DNA of 24,006 nucleotides, taken from positions 1 to 24,006 of IMG/VR virus record IMGVR_UViG_3300025669_000192, one strand, 5' to 3'. Below the pieces are notes generated by a model that did not search any database, was not told where the DNA came from, and worked only from the letters and a program-made list of their open reading frames with translations. Positions 1 through 6,117 of this stretch are shown piece after piece. This DNA comes from a virus. The translations under genes were made by a program, and so were the position numbers. The number at the start of each line of letters is the position of its first letter. The stretch's first letter is position 1.

Positions 1-2
1 AG

Positions 3-107
3 GGCCTACAGATGTGGCGCGACAGCTACTCCCGGCCATGGGGCGAGGCTTGCCAGGCGCTCCGTGATGCGCGGGATTACATGGTCAACCCCGAAGTGTA
101 CGCCTAA
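3..107 (+). CDS. 3' end of a truncated upstream gene, hypothetical
   Basis: The reading frame is open from the left edge to a TAA at 105-107, giving about 34 residues that begin GLQMWRDSYSRPWGEACQAL. An ATG at 12 could start a 31-residue peptide, but no ribosome binding site is visible before it, so the more natural reading is the tail of a longer gene cut by the window edge. The stop lies 15 bases before the next start, with that gene's Shine-Dalgarno between them, which fits an operon. The function is not recognisable. The coding call rests on the frame and the packing alone. Confidence 0.45.
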   Translation, partial: GLQMWRDSYSRPWGEACQALRDARDYMVNPEVYA

Positions 108-122
108 ACAGGAGGCGGGAAG

Positions 123-377
123 ATGAGCAAGCACACAGTTTACGTTTACGCCGAACACACCAGCCGGGCCGGGAGCGTTTATCAGGGCGACCCTGAAGGC
201 ACAGAGGATAACGCGGACTTGGTTTTCGCTTTTGAGGGAACCGAAGAGAGCATTATTGCCGAGGCGCAGAAAGAATTGACCATCAGGTATGACACGCGAC
301 CGGGTGGCGCTGGCGATGCGTTCCGCTGCAAGTGTGCGCGGGAAGTCTTGGCGCATCTCGGCGCTGACGAGGAATAG
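123..377 (+). CDS. Small acidic hypothetical phage protein (84 aa)
   Basis: The gene starts at an ATG 7 bases after a good GGAGG at 111-115. The product begins MSKHTVYVYAEHT and has no membrane segment or obvious motif. A conserved-looking C-terminal part carries two cysteines (FRCKCAREVL). It is rich in glutamate and aspartate and is probably a small soluble cytoplasmic protein. Its first codons (ATGAGCAAGCA) match those of the next two genes, suggesting a shared start cassette. Small acidic proteins are common in early phage regions, where many bind host proteins, but nothing here shows that directly. The function is unknown. Confidence 0.7.
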   Translation: MSKHTVYVYAEHTSRAGSVYQGDPEGTEDNADLVFAFEGTEESIIAEAQKELTIRYDTRPGGAGDAFRCKCAREVLAHLGADEE

Positions 378-446
378 CACAAAACGTAGGTACTTGTCAA
401 CAACTACCGACATTTTATCACAGGAGGGCAAGACATGAGCAAGCAA
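378..446 (+). repeat. Upstream cassette, copy A of a duplicated intergenic element
   Basis: The whole gap between two small genes, plus the first 12 coding bases, closely matches 653-720. Conserved blocks are CACAAAACGTAGG, ACTTGT, AACTACCGACATTTTATC, GGGCAAGACATG and GCAAGCAAT. GTAG and CTAC sit 14 bases apart in both copies. A TTGTCA with a weak TATCAC 16 bases later could be a poor promoter, but the -35-like part is not kept in copy B. It may be an operator, a leader or a start-associated element; the sequence does not decide which. Confidence 0.7.
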
Positions 447-647
447 TTCTCAGACGTAGCGAGACACGCCACACAGGGCGAGCTGTCAGACGATGCAGAA
501 CTGTACTTGGAACTGAGCGAGATATCCGGGCATGAGCACGAGACATACGCCGAAACCGCCGAGCGCATCCGCGACGAACACCCAGAACTAGCGGCGTGGC
601 TTGACGCAGCGGAAACGCGCTGGTTCGAGCTGGAAGGCATGGACTAG
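435..647 (+). CDS. Small acidic hypothetical protein (70 aa)
   Basis: The ATG follows AGGAGGG at 422-428 by 6 bases. The product is strongly acidic (for example DDAELYLELSE and DEHPELAAWLDAAE) and looks fully alpha-helical, with no cysteines and no membrane segment. Nothing in it names a function. It lies directly downstream of copy A of the duplicated cassette and shares its first residues (MSKQ) with the MGKQ start of the next gene. After those residues the two proteins do not align by eye, so the upstream region was duplicated rather than the gene. Small acidic early proteins sometimes mimic DNA or bind host enzymes; that is speculation here. Confidence 0.7.
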   Translation: MSKQFSDVARHATQGELSDDAELYLELSEISGHEHETYAETAERIRDEHPELAAWLDAAETRWFELEGMD

Positions 648-652
648 CCAGT

Positions 653-720
653 CACAAAACGTAGGCACTTGTGCGTAACTACCGACATTTTATCGCAAAG
701 GGCAAGACATGGGCAAGCAA
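653..720 (+). repeat. Upstream cassette, copy B of the duplicated intergenic element
   Basis: This is the second copy of the element at 378-446, filling the gap before the 89-residue gene. It keeps the ACAAAACGTAGG and AACTACCGACATTTTATC blocks and the start-codon context. The middle differs: it contains GCACTTGTGC, a short inverted repeat not present in copy A. Its Shine-Dalgarno is weaker (AAAGGG against AGGAGGG). Conservation of non-coding bases over about 55 positions between two neighbouring gaps suggests a function or a recent duplication. Confidence 0.7.
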
Positions 721-978
721 TCAGCAATCGACGCGCAGCAGGAACAGATTAGACGCCAGGACATTGCAGCATTGGCGTCGGTGTGTATGCCCGACAAGGC
801 CACCCGCCAAATGCGTGAACGCGTGGCAGAAGCGAAACAACAATACAAAAACTTGTTGGAAGTGTTTCCAGGCGACCCAAACTCTGCCGAGCGTGTATCC
901 CTCATTGAAGCCTATGGCAGAATGTTGGCCGCCGCGCTCATGCCGAGCAACACAGATTCACCCCTTGACAATGGATAG
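709..978 (+). CDS. Helical hypothetical protein (89 aa)
   Basis: The start is the ATG that ends copy B of the cassette, with AAAGGG at 697-702 as a modest ribosome binding site. The product is predicted to be mostly helical and charged (QQEQIRRQDIAALA, RERVAEAKQQYKNLLEVF), without cysteine clusters or membrane segments. Its last codons overlap the perfect promoter at 965-993, so that promoter serves the following genes. I do not recognise a family. The coding call rests on the good start and the packing with its neighbours. Confidence 0.65.
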   Translation: MGKQSAIDAQQEQIRRQDIAALASVCMPDKATRQMRERVAEAKQQYKNLLEVFPGDPNSAERVSLIEAYGRMLAAALMPSNTDSPLDNG

Positions 979-993
979 ACAATCGGATATAAT
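965..993 (+). promoter_or_regulatory. Perfect sigma-70 consensus promoter P1
   Basis: TTGACA at 965-970 and TATAAT at 988-993 are separated by exactly 17 bp. The -10 is followed by ATAGGCA, which also follows the -10 of the promoter at 6383-6411. The start of transcription should be near position 1000, giving a leader of about a dozen bases that contains AGGAGG before the ATG at 1013. It overlaps the 3' end of the previous gene and should drive the zinc-ribbon gene and the genes behind it. Confidence 0.88.
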
Positions 994-1012
994 ATAGGCA
1001 ACAGGAGGCAGC

Positions 1013-1267
1013 ATGAATTACGCTTATAACCCACCCCCGGATATGTCCGAGTTCCAGCCCATAGGGGCCGGGCGTGTCATTGTTCCAGAGCGCGATAAGC
1101 ACCGCTGCGAACTTTGCGGGGAACTTTACCACCGCGTTCTGAAGGTCACTTTCGACGCGGACCACAAGCGCATCAAGGTTTGCAGCAGATGCAGACATGA
1201 TCTTTTGGCCAGGGCGAAGCGGCAAACGGAGGAGCTATTTCGTGGACAACATCAGCCTACCCAGTGA
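1013..1267 (+). CDS. Zinc-ribbon protein (84 aa)
   Basis: Two CxxC knuckles, CELC (C32, C35) and CSRC (C57, C60), are separated by about 20 residues including a TFDADHKRIKV strand pair, the usual layout of a zinc ribbon. The protein has a short proline-rich N-terminus and a basic helical C-terminus. It is likely to bind zinc and perhaps DNA, RNA or a host transcription protein. It is the first gene after a perfect consensus promoter and has AGGAGG 5 bases before its ATG, so it should be strongly expressed early. Its last 26 bases overlap the next gene. The exact role is not visible. Confidence 0.75.
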   Translation: MNYAYNPPPDMSEFQPIGAGRVIVPERDKHRCELCGELYHRVLKVTFDADHKRIKVCSRCRHDLLARAKRQTEELFRGQHQPTQ

Positions 1268-1400
1268 CGCGGAACTTGTGCATAGCTTTCTGGCAGACGA
1301 GGACCGCGATAGACGGGAAGACTTGTCGCCGACTGAGCGGCACAAACTGAGGCTGGCGCTAATCAAAGAACACAACTTGGCGCTAAAGGGAGGCGTGTAA
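1242..1400 (+). CDS. Small charged hypothetical protein, GTG start (52 aa)
   Basis: I chose GTG at 1242 because GGAGGAG at 1228-1234 lies 7 bases before it. An upstream start at 1197 would be longer but lacks a Shine-Dalgarno and lies deep inside the previous gene. The product begins VDNISLPSDAEL and is highly charged, with an acidic middle (ADEDRDRREDLSPTE) and a helical C-terminus. Its TAA shares a base with the ATG of the repeat-protein gene, a typical translational coupling. No family is recognised. Confidence 0.65.
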   Translation: MDNISLPSDAELVHSFLADEDRDRREDLSPTERHKLRLALIKEHNLALKGGV

Positions 1401-2524
1401 TGAGGATTGACGCAGAGTGGCTTGACACGCATGAATGGATGCTGAGGTCGAGCGAGAACGGGGTGAGTTACGGCGGCTTCAAGTGGGGGCGTAAGGGCGC
1501 GTGGAACAAATGCCCCGACTGGAAAGACGCGCCGGAGTGTGGCGGTGGCTTTCATGGAAACGCGCCAGAGGCCCACGGGTACGGCTTTGACTACGGGCGA
1601 GTTGAATTGCACGAAACGCGGGGCAAGCGGGTGGCGATAGGGAGCAACAAAATCAAAGTCCCGGAAAGCCGCGCAGTGGCCTATGGGGCCGAGATACCCG
1701 ACGAGGCGTTTGAACGGTGTGGATTTAGCGTGGCCCACGACGGGGATACCATTTCGCCCAAGAACGGCGAGGCGTGGATTGTGCCTGATGGAATTGTTCG
1801 CGTTGAGGCCCAGGCTGGCGGGGATTGCCGTGCCTACGGTAATGCGACGATCAATGCATCGGCCCAGGCTGGCGGGGATTGCCGTGCCTACGGTAACGCC
1901 ACGATCAACGCATCGGCCCAGGCTGGCGGGTCTTGCTACGCCTACGATAACGCGACGATCAATGCATCTGCTCAGGCTGGCGGGGATTGCTGGGCCAACG
2001 GTAACGCCACGATCAACGCATCGGCTCAGGCTGGCGGGTCTTGCTACGCCTACGGTAATGCGACGATCAACGCATCGGCTCAGGCTCGCGGGGATTGCTA
2101 CGCCAACAATAACGCCACGATCAACGCATCGGCCCAGGCTGGCGGGTCTTGCCGTGCCTACGGTAATGCGACGATCAACGCATCGGCTCAGGCTCGCGGG
2201 GATTGCTACGCCAACAATAACGCCACGATCAACGCATCGGCTCAGGCTGGCGGGTCTTGCTACGCCAACGATAACGCCACGATCAACGCATCGGCTCAGG
2301 CTGGCGGGTCTTGCTACGCCTACGATAACGCGACGATCAATGCATCGGCCCAGGCTGGCGGGGATTGCCGTGCCTACGATAACGCCACGATCAATGCATC
2401 GGCTCAGGCTGGCGGGTCTTGCTACGCCTACGATAACGCGACGATCAATGCATCTGCTCAGGCTGGCGGGGATTGCTGGGCCAACGGTAACGCCACGATC
2501 AATAGACGAGGAGGGGTACAATGA
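1400..2524 (+). CDS. Two-part protein with thirteen 18-residue cysteine-containing repeats (374 aa)
   Basis: Residues 1-138 form a non-repeated domain with W and G rich motifs and the segment CGGGFHGNAPEAHGYG. This recalls the small N-terminal domains of some prophage proteins that read C-x-GFH and are followed by AYGNAT-type repeats; I make this comparison from memory. Residues 139-368 are 13 tandem copies of an 18-residue unit, typically AGGDCRAYGNATINASAQ, the last one cut to 14 residues. One cysteine sits at the same place in every copy. A repeat of this length with N-A-T-I turns suggests a right-handed beta-helix with one coil per repeat. There is no signal peptide or membrane segment. 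The gene is coupled to both neighbours by overlaps (TAATG upstream, ATGAACATC at 2521 downstream). The function is unknown; binding, packing or structural roles are all possible. Confidence 0.82.
   Translation: MRIDAEWLDTHEWMLRSSENGVSYGGFKWGRKGAWNKCPDWKDAPECGGGFHGNAPEAHGYGFDYGRVELHETRGKRVAIGSNKIKVPESRAVAYGAEIPDEAFERCGFSVAHDGDTISPKNGEAWIVPDGIVRVEAQAGGDCRAYGNATINASAQAGGDCRAYGNATINASAQAGGSCYAYDNATINASAQAGGDCWANGNATINASAQAGGSCYAYGNATINASAQARGDCYANNNATINASAQAGGSCRAYGNATINASAQARGDCYANNNATINASAQAGGSCYANDNATINASAQAGGSCYAYDNATINASAQAGGDCRAYDNATINASAQAGGSCYAYDNATINASAQAGGDCWANGNATINRRGGVQ
1814..2503 (+). repeat. In-frame tandem repeat array, 54-bp unit, 12.8 copies
   Basis: Twelve complete 54-bp units and one 42-bp partial unit lie head to tail with no spacer. 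Each codes for 18 residues. Variation is concentrated in the codons on both sides of the conserved cysteine: D or S before it, R, Y or W after it, then Y or N and G, D or N. Units 3-4 and 12-13 match almost base for base, including a rare GCATCTGCTCAG variant. Units 5-6 and 7-8 also match as pairs. Growth therefore seems to have occurred in 108-bp, two-unit steps. Confidence 0.95.
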
Positions 2525-3666
2525 ACATCAGGTGTAGCGCATTACCGAGAATCATGGCCTGCCCCGAATCGCTGGCGGCGCCAGTCGTCGAGGTCGAGGG
2601 CGACAAGCGCATGGCCCGCTTGGGCAGCGCGATTCACGGGGCGATTGCCACCAAGATTCGGGGCATCGAGCCAGACCTGGAAACCCTGGCCCACTTGTAC
2701 AACGTGGACGCCGAGGATGAGGGCGACCTAAAATGGCTGACATTCGCTGGGCAGAAAATATGGAACCTGTATTCTGGGGAAGTTTGCGACGTGCGGGTAG
2801 AAGATCCGCTGAAGATGGGCATATTCGGAGAAACGGAAACAGCCTCGCTGACCGGGTCTCCTGACGTTCTGGCATTCCGCGCCTCAGACCCAAAGACGGC
2901 CATCGTGATTGATTGGAAGAGCAACTATGTTGAGCGAAACTACCGCGATCAAGTCATGGGATACGCAGCGCTGGCATTTGACAACAACAACATCGAGCGC
3001 GTTGTCGTAATCGTGGCCTGGTTGCGTGAGGGCATGACAGACGTTGAAACAATCGGGGCCGCAGAGATGGAGGCCTGGCTTGACAACCTAAACAAAGCGG
3101 TCGGCTCTCATCAATCCGGTAAGGCCGTCTATACCGACGACCCGACGCATTGCCAGTTCTGCCCCATGGCTGCGACCTGCCCAGGCCGAGCCGCTCTGGT
3201 CCGCAAAGCTGCTAATATGTTCTTGGCGCCCAAGGAAAACGTCACCCCAGCCCCGGCTGACCTTGCCAAGTTGTATCCCCAGGCCAAGGCGCTCAAGGCC
3301 GCGCTGGATGGGTATTATGCGGAATTGCGTTCCGCTATTGCCACGGCTGGCCATTTGCCCATTGGCGACGGGATGGAGCTTTTCCAACGCGAGAGCAAGC
3401 GCAACACGCTATCTATCGGCGAGGCTTGGGAAACCTTGCAGATTGCGCTTGACATTCCAGAGCCGGACCGGACGCCAAAGCCCGCGCTTATTGAGGCGTT
3501 GGGCGGCGCTATCAAGATCAGCAAAAGCGGGGTCTTGAAGGTTGCCGCCGAACTGGCCCCTCCGCGTGGTGAGGGCAAGGCAAAGAAAGAACTCATGGAG
3601 GCGCTGGCCGAAGCTGGCGCGGTACAAACTTCAGTCGTGCAAACCCTAGCAACGAGGAAGGCATAA
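2521..3666 (+). CDS. RecB/Cas4-like PD-(D/E)XK exonuclease with probable Fe-S cluster
   Basis: The protein should degrade DNA ends to make single-stranded tails for recombination. The nuclease core reads GSPDVLAF (D115), AIVIDWKS (D131, K133) and YRDQVMGY (Q144, Y148). An early LGSAIH (H39) is typical of the RecB and AddB nuclease group. Cysteines at 14, 211, 214 and 220 (C-x2-C-x5-C near the C-terminal part) match the one-plus-three layout that binds a 4Fe-4S cluster in Cas4 and AddB. Size (381 aa) fits phage nucleases of the DUF2800 type. Its ATG overlaps the end of the repeat-protein gene and is preceded by GAGGAGGGG. The next gene, a likely annealing protein, starts at its stop codon, which supports a two-part recombination system like Red. 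Confidence 0.85.
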   Translation: MNIRCSALPRIMACPESLAAPVVEVEGDKRMARLGSAIHGAIATKIRGIEPDLETLAHLYNVDAEDEGDLKWLTFAGQKIWNLYSGEVCDVRVEDPLKMGIFGETETASLTGSPDVLAFRASDPKTAIVIDWKSNYVERNYRDQVMGYAALAFDNNNIERVVVIVAWLREGMTDVETIGAAEMEAWLDNLNKAVGSHQSGKAVYTDDPTHCQFCPMAATCPGRAALVRKAANMFLAPKENVTPAPADLAKLYPQAKALKAALDGYYAELRSAIATAGHLPIGDGMELFQRESKRNTLSIGEAWETLQIALDIPEPDRTPKPALIEALGGAIKISKSGVLKVAAELAPPRGEGKAKKELMEALAEAGAVQTSVVQTLATRKA

Positions 3667-4691
3667 TGGACAATCAAGACATGGGCGCCGCAGTCGAGTT
3701 GGTACAGTCTGACATGGTGCAACGTTTGGAAAAGGCCCAGGTGGACATGCAGGTTGAGACGGCCAAGAGGTACCCGCGTGACATCGCCAAGTTTATCAAG
3801 AGCGTTGAGACGCTGGCAACGCGGGACCAGGAGACCGCTGAGGCTTGCTTCTACGCCCTGCCCAGGGATGGCAAGGTTATCTCAGGGCCATCAACCCGCT
3901 TGGCCGAGATTGTCGCGGCGACCTATGGCAACCTTCGGGCGCAGGCTGTCATTCTTGGCGCAGACGAGAAGCACGTTACCGCCCGTGGCATGGTGTGGGA
4001 TCTGGAAAACAATGTTGCAGTGTCCATCGACTCCAAGCGGCGCATTACCAACAAGTTTGGCCAGCGCTACAAAGACGATATGGTCATGACCACGAGCAAC
4101 GCCGCCGCCGCCATTGCATTCAGGAACGCCATATTTAAGGTGGTGCCTACCGCGCTTTTGCGTGAGACATTTGACAAAATCAAGAAAGTTGCCATGGGCG
4201 ACGAGCGAACCTTGCGCGAGCGCTGCAAGGCGATGTTTGCATGGTTTGATGGCCAGGGCGCCAAGAAGCCGGAAGTCTTGGGCCTGGTCGGGTGTAGCGA
4301 CGTTGAAAGCGTTACGCTGTCAGACCTTCAGCTATTGCGCGAAACCGCCACGTCCATCAAAGAAGGCATCTCCACGGTTGCGGAAGTATTCGCCACCAAG
4401 CCAGAAGCAAAGGCCAAGGTTGTTGACCCATTTGCAGAGGGGCGCCAGTCCACCCGCAAGCCCAAGGACAAGCCAGCGCCGGAGTCAGAGCCAGCAGAAG
4501 CCCCAGCCGTTGACCGGGCGCAGATGCTTGACGAGATTATCGACTGGCTGGAAAAGTGCGCGGTTGAAAGCGCCGACGTGTTTAAGAAGGCTGAGATGAA
4601 AGTACGCGTCAAAGAGGACGCCGCCGACATGGAGTCGCTATCTGATAAGGGCGTGGCGATCCTGTATTCCACAATGATTGACCTGAAATAG
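3666..4691 (+). CDS. Probable RecT-like single-strand annealing protein
   Basis: The middle part contains SGPSTRLAEIVAATYGNLRA (residues 73-92), then a WDLENNVAVSID segment, KRRITNKFGQRYKDD and a SNAAAAIAFRNAIFKVVP helix. This order of motifs occurs in phage proteins related to RecT, which anneal complementary strands during recombination. The last 90 residues are an acidic, lysine- and proline-rich linker followed by a helical tail that may bind SSB or other partners. The gene begins at the last base of the exonuclease stop (TAATG), so the two are translationally coupled, the usual arrangement of exonuclease and annealase. The identification rests on motif resemblance and neighbourhood; it is not certain. 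Confidence 0.62.
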   Translation: MDNQDMGAAVELVQSDMVQRLEKAQVDMQVETAKRYPRDIAKFIKSVETLATRDQETAEACFYALPRDGKVISGPSTRLAEIVAATYGNLRAQAVILGADEKHVTARGMVWDLENNVAVSIDSKRRITNKFGQRYKDDMVMTTSNAAAAIAFRNAIFKVVPTALLRETFDKIKKVAMGDERTLRERCKAMFAWFDGQGAKKPEVLGLVGCSDVESVTLSDLQLLRETATSIKEGISTVAEVFATKPEAKAKVVDPFAEGRQSTRKPKDKPAPESEPAEAPAVDRAQMLDEIIDWLEKCAVESADVFKKAEMKVRVKEDAADMESLSDKGVAILYSTMIDLK

Positions 4692-4702
4692 GAGGCTTAC
4701 CC

Positions 4703-4966
4703 ATGGCACAATTCTGCCCAGACTGCGCTGAGATTTTCGACAAGCTGCCCCTTGACCTTGTGAAGCAGTTTCACCGGACTATCGAGGCGTATGATAGGAC
4801 GTTTCCCAGAATCAGGAACTCGCACAGCACTGGCGAGGGCCTGATGATACGGCTTGAGGCGATGGCCGAGCGTTGCCCCAAGTGCAAGGGCGAGAAAACC
4901 ATTGATGGCGTTGGCGACGAGACCATGACATGCCCCGAATGCGGCGGCAGTGGGAACGCGGAATAG
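4703..4966 (+). CDS. Small protein with DnaJ-type CxxCxG zinc motifs (87 aa)
   Basis: It has an N-terminal CPDC (C5, C8) and a C-terminal pair CPKCKG (C58, C61) and CPECGGSG (C77, C80). The C-terminal pair is the CxxCxGxG pattern of the DnaJ cysteine-rich domain and of many small phage zinc proteins. It probably binds one or two zinc ions. A ribosome binding site (TAGGAGG) lies 8 bases before the ATG. The gene ends where a strong inverted-repeat region begins. The partner or substrate cannot be told. Confidence 0.72.
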   Translation: MAQFCPDCAEIFDKLPLDLVKQFHRTIEAYDRTFPRIRNSHSTGEGLMIRLEAMAERCPKCKGEKTIDGVGDETMTCPECGGSGNAE

Positions 4967-5039
4967 ATGCTGGCGCGGGGATTGTACCGTGAATGGCTCC
5001 ATGCCATATGAGCCGGGGAAGCATCGGCCACCCGCGCCA
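4966..5039 (+). other. Intergenic region with crossing inverted repeats, possible pseudoknot RNA
   Basis: TGGCGCGGG at 4971-4979 is the exact complement of CCCGCGCCA at 5031-5039. GATGCT at 4966-4971 is the exact complement of AGCATC at 5020-5025. The two pairings are interleaved, so they would form a pseudoknot (sharing base 4971) or alternate. A small hairpin, GGCTC at 4995-4999 with GAGCC at 5010-5014, lies inside. There is no uridine run after it, so it is not a standard terminator. The next gene starts 18 bases further on. Confidence 0.5.
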
Positions 5040-5056
5040 CACTGAAAGGGATAGAG

Positions 5057-5767
5057 ATGGGCAAGAGCATGAAGTTGAAGATGCACAGAGCCACGGACGG
5101 ATACTATGTTCACTATGAGGATGATATTGGTGAGTCATGTTTGACAAAGGTGTGCCGCGACCTGGTCGAGCCCGGCGAAACCGTGTTTGCAACGCTGACC
5201 GTTGACGAGCCGGAGCAGCCCAAGCCGCACGTCAAGGCGCGGTTCATGCTGGTCGAGCCGGGCAACGCTGTGTTGTATCAGGTGCTTGAGCAGGAGGGCA
5301 TTGATCCCGTTTGGAATAATAGCGCAAGCATTGCGCAAGATACGCCCATGTGCGTACGTTCTGCGGCCTTCCCAGATATATCGGAAGGCACGATATTGCT
5401 TCGCGGAGACACCACGGGCCTCGATTTGCGTGTGACGATGCGGAAGTTTGACACCCAAGAACTTGCCAGAGAAACCGTCCAGAAGGCCATCGCCACGCTG
5501 CGGATACTCAACGGCGCCCAGGTCTACACCGTCGACAACCCCGCGCCGTGTAAGGAGTGCGGTAGGCCCATGACAGTGCTGGAAGATGACGAATATACAT
5601 ACAACGCCTTTCGTGGTTGGTGTTCCAACTTGAATCACACCGCCGATGTGAAATGGGTAAAGACCCGCGAGTTAGCCATCGCCGACTGGAACAAAGCCAA
5701 CGCCCCGACCCCGGTGGATCATCACGATATCGAAGTACCCGCGGACGTGTGGATTGAGGAAGGGTAA
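5057..5767 (+). CDS. Hypothetical protein with C-terminal Lar-like zinc ribbon (236 aa)
   Basis: The N-terminal 155 residues are unrecognised and mixed beta and alpha. The C-terminal part, residues 160-215, reads PCKECGRPM, then about 18 residues to WCSNLNHTADVKW, and ends TRELAIADWNKAN. This is the pattern of Lar-like phage proteins: two CxxC-type knuckles, then a helix with an A-W-N motif. Here the second knuckle is unusual, with C189 followed by H194 instead of a second cysteine. Lar of the Rac prophage eases type I restriction, but most Lar-like proteins have no tested role. The start at 5057 follows AAAGGGATAGAG. The gene lies between two structured intergenic regions. Confidence 0.68.
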   Translation: MGKSMKLKMHRATDGYYVHYEDDIGESCLTKVCRDLVEPGETVFATLTVDEPEQPKPHVKARFMLVEPGNAVLYQVLEQEGIDPVWNNSASIAQDTPMCVRSAAFPDISEGTILLRGDTTGLDLRVTMRKFDTQELARETVQKAIATLRILNGAQVYTVDNPAPCKECGRPMTVLEDDEYTYNAFRGWCSNLNHTADVKWVKTRELAIADWNKANAPTPVDHHDIEVPADVWIEEG

Positions 5768-5773
5768 TCAGAT

Positions 5774-5848
5774 CACCCCGGCCAGCAGCGCGGAACGCTT
5801 TTATGAGTAGGGCTTACGCGTAACGGGGTGGACCCGGCTGGCTGGGGT
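5774..5848 (+). other. Intergenic region with two mutually exclusive stems
   Basis: ACCCCGGCCAGC at 5775-5786 can pair with GCTGGCTGGGGT at 5837-5848 along 12 positions, with one G-U pair. The same left arm, CACCCCG at 5774-5780, is also the exact complement of CGGGGTG at 5824-5830. The two stems cannot form together, so the RNA could switch between shapes. An inner AGCG/CGCT hairpin (5787-5799) and the palindrome TTACGCGTAA (5814-5823) add structure. The right arm ends 5 bases before the GGAGG (5851-5855) of the next gene, close enough to influence its translation. Confidence 0.5.
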
Positions 5849-5862
5849 TTGGAGGACTTGCC

Positions 5863-6117
5863 ATGATTGAGACCGAATACGCGATTGAGTTTGTGCGGAA
5901 AGATGGCACATCGTACAAGGTGCGCCAGTGGCTAGATGGATTTGGGCCGCGCGATGGGGAATACACCAAGACAGTAAGCCTACCCATAGCCAGAAGATAT
6001 TACACCAAAAAGGAAGCGCTGAACATGATGCGTCAAATGTGTGGCAACAACGCTGGCATGACCCGCTTAAAGCGCCTGGAGATCCAAACCCACATCGTAG
6101 ACGAAGGGGGAATCTGA
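5863..6117 (+). CDS. Small basic hypothetical protein (84 aa)
   Basis: The ATG follows GGAGG (5851-5855) by 7 bases. The product begins MIETEYAIEFVRKDG and looks like a small beta-sheet followed by a helix with KKEALNMMRQMCGNN. It has no cysteine pairs or membrane segments. It shares the TGATG overlap with the next gene, so the two are coupled. The structured leader in front of it could control its translation. I recognise no family. Confidence 0.68.
   Translation: MIETEYAIEFVRKDGTSYKVRQWLDGFGPRDGEYTKTVSLPIARRYYTKKEALNMMRQMCGNNAGMTRLKRLEIQTHIVDEGGI

Noticed and set aside
6-446. Minus-strand open frame of 146 codons at the left edge
   Set aside because: It covers two well-started + strand genes and a conserved intergenic cassette, and has no ribosome binding site; all other genes are on the + strand.
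1814-2503. Possible CRISPR array
   Set aside because: The units are contiguous 54-bp copies without unique spacers, and they are coding.
1235-2521. Long minus-strand open frame of 428 codons across the repeat array
   Set aside because: The 54-bp period is a multiple of three, so any frame without a stop in one unit stays open through all units. Its non-repeat part crosses the real gene without a ribosome binding site. The + frame from 1400 fits the operon by overlaps on both sides.
1683-2537. Second + strand open frame of 284 codons through the same array
   Set aside because: Same period effect; the product is an arginine- and threonine-rich repeat with no start signal, and it overlaps both the accepted gene and the exonuclease start.
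2521-3666. Cas4 of a CRISPR adaptation module
   Set aside because: No cas1, cas2 or repeat array is present and the neighbour is an annealase-like gene, so a phage recombination exonuclease is the better call.
4966-5039. Hammerhead or other known self-cleaving ribozyme
   Set aside because: The conserved CUGAUGA and GAAA core of a hammerhead is absent, and I could not match the conserved bases of other classes by eye.
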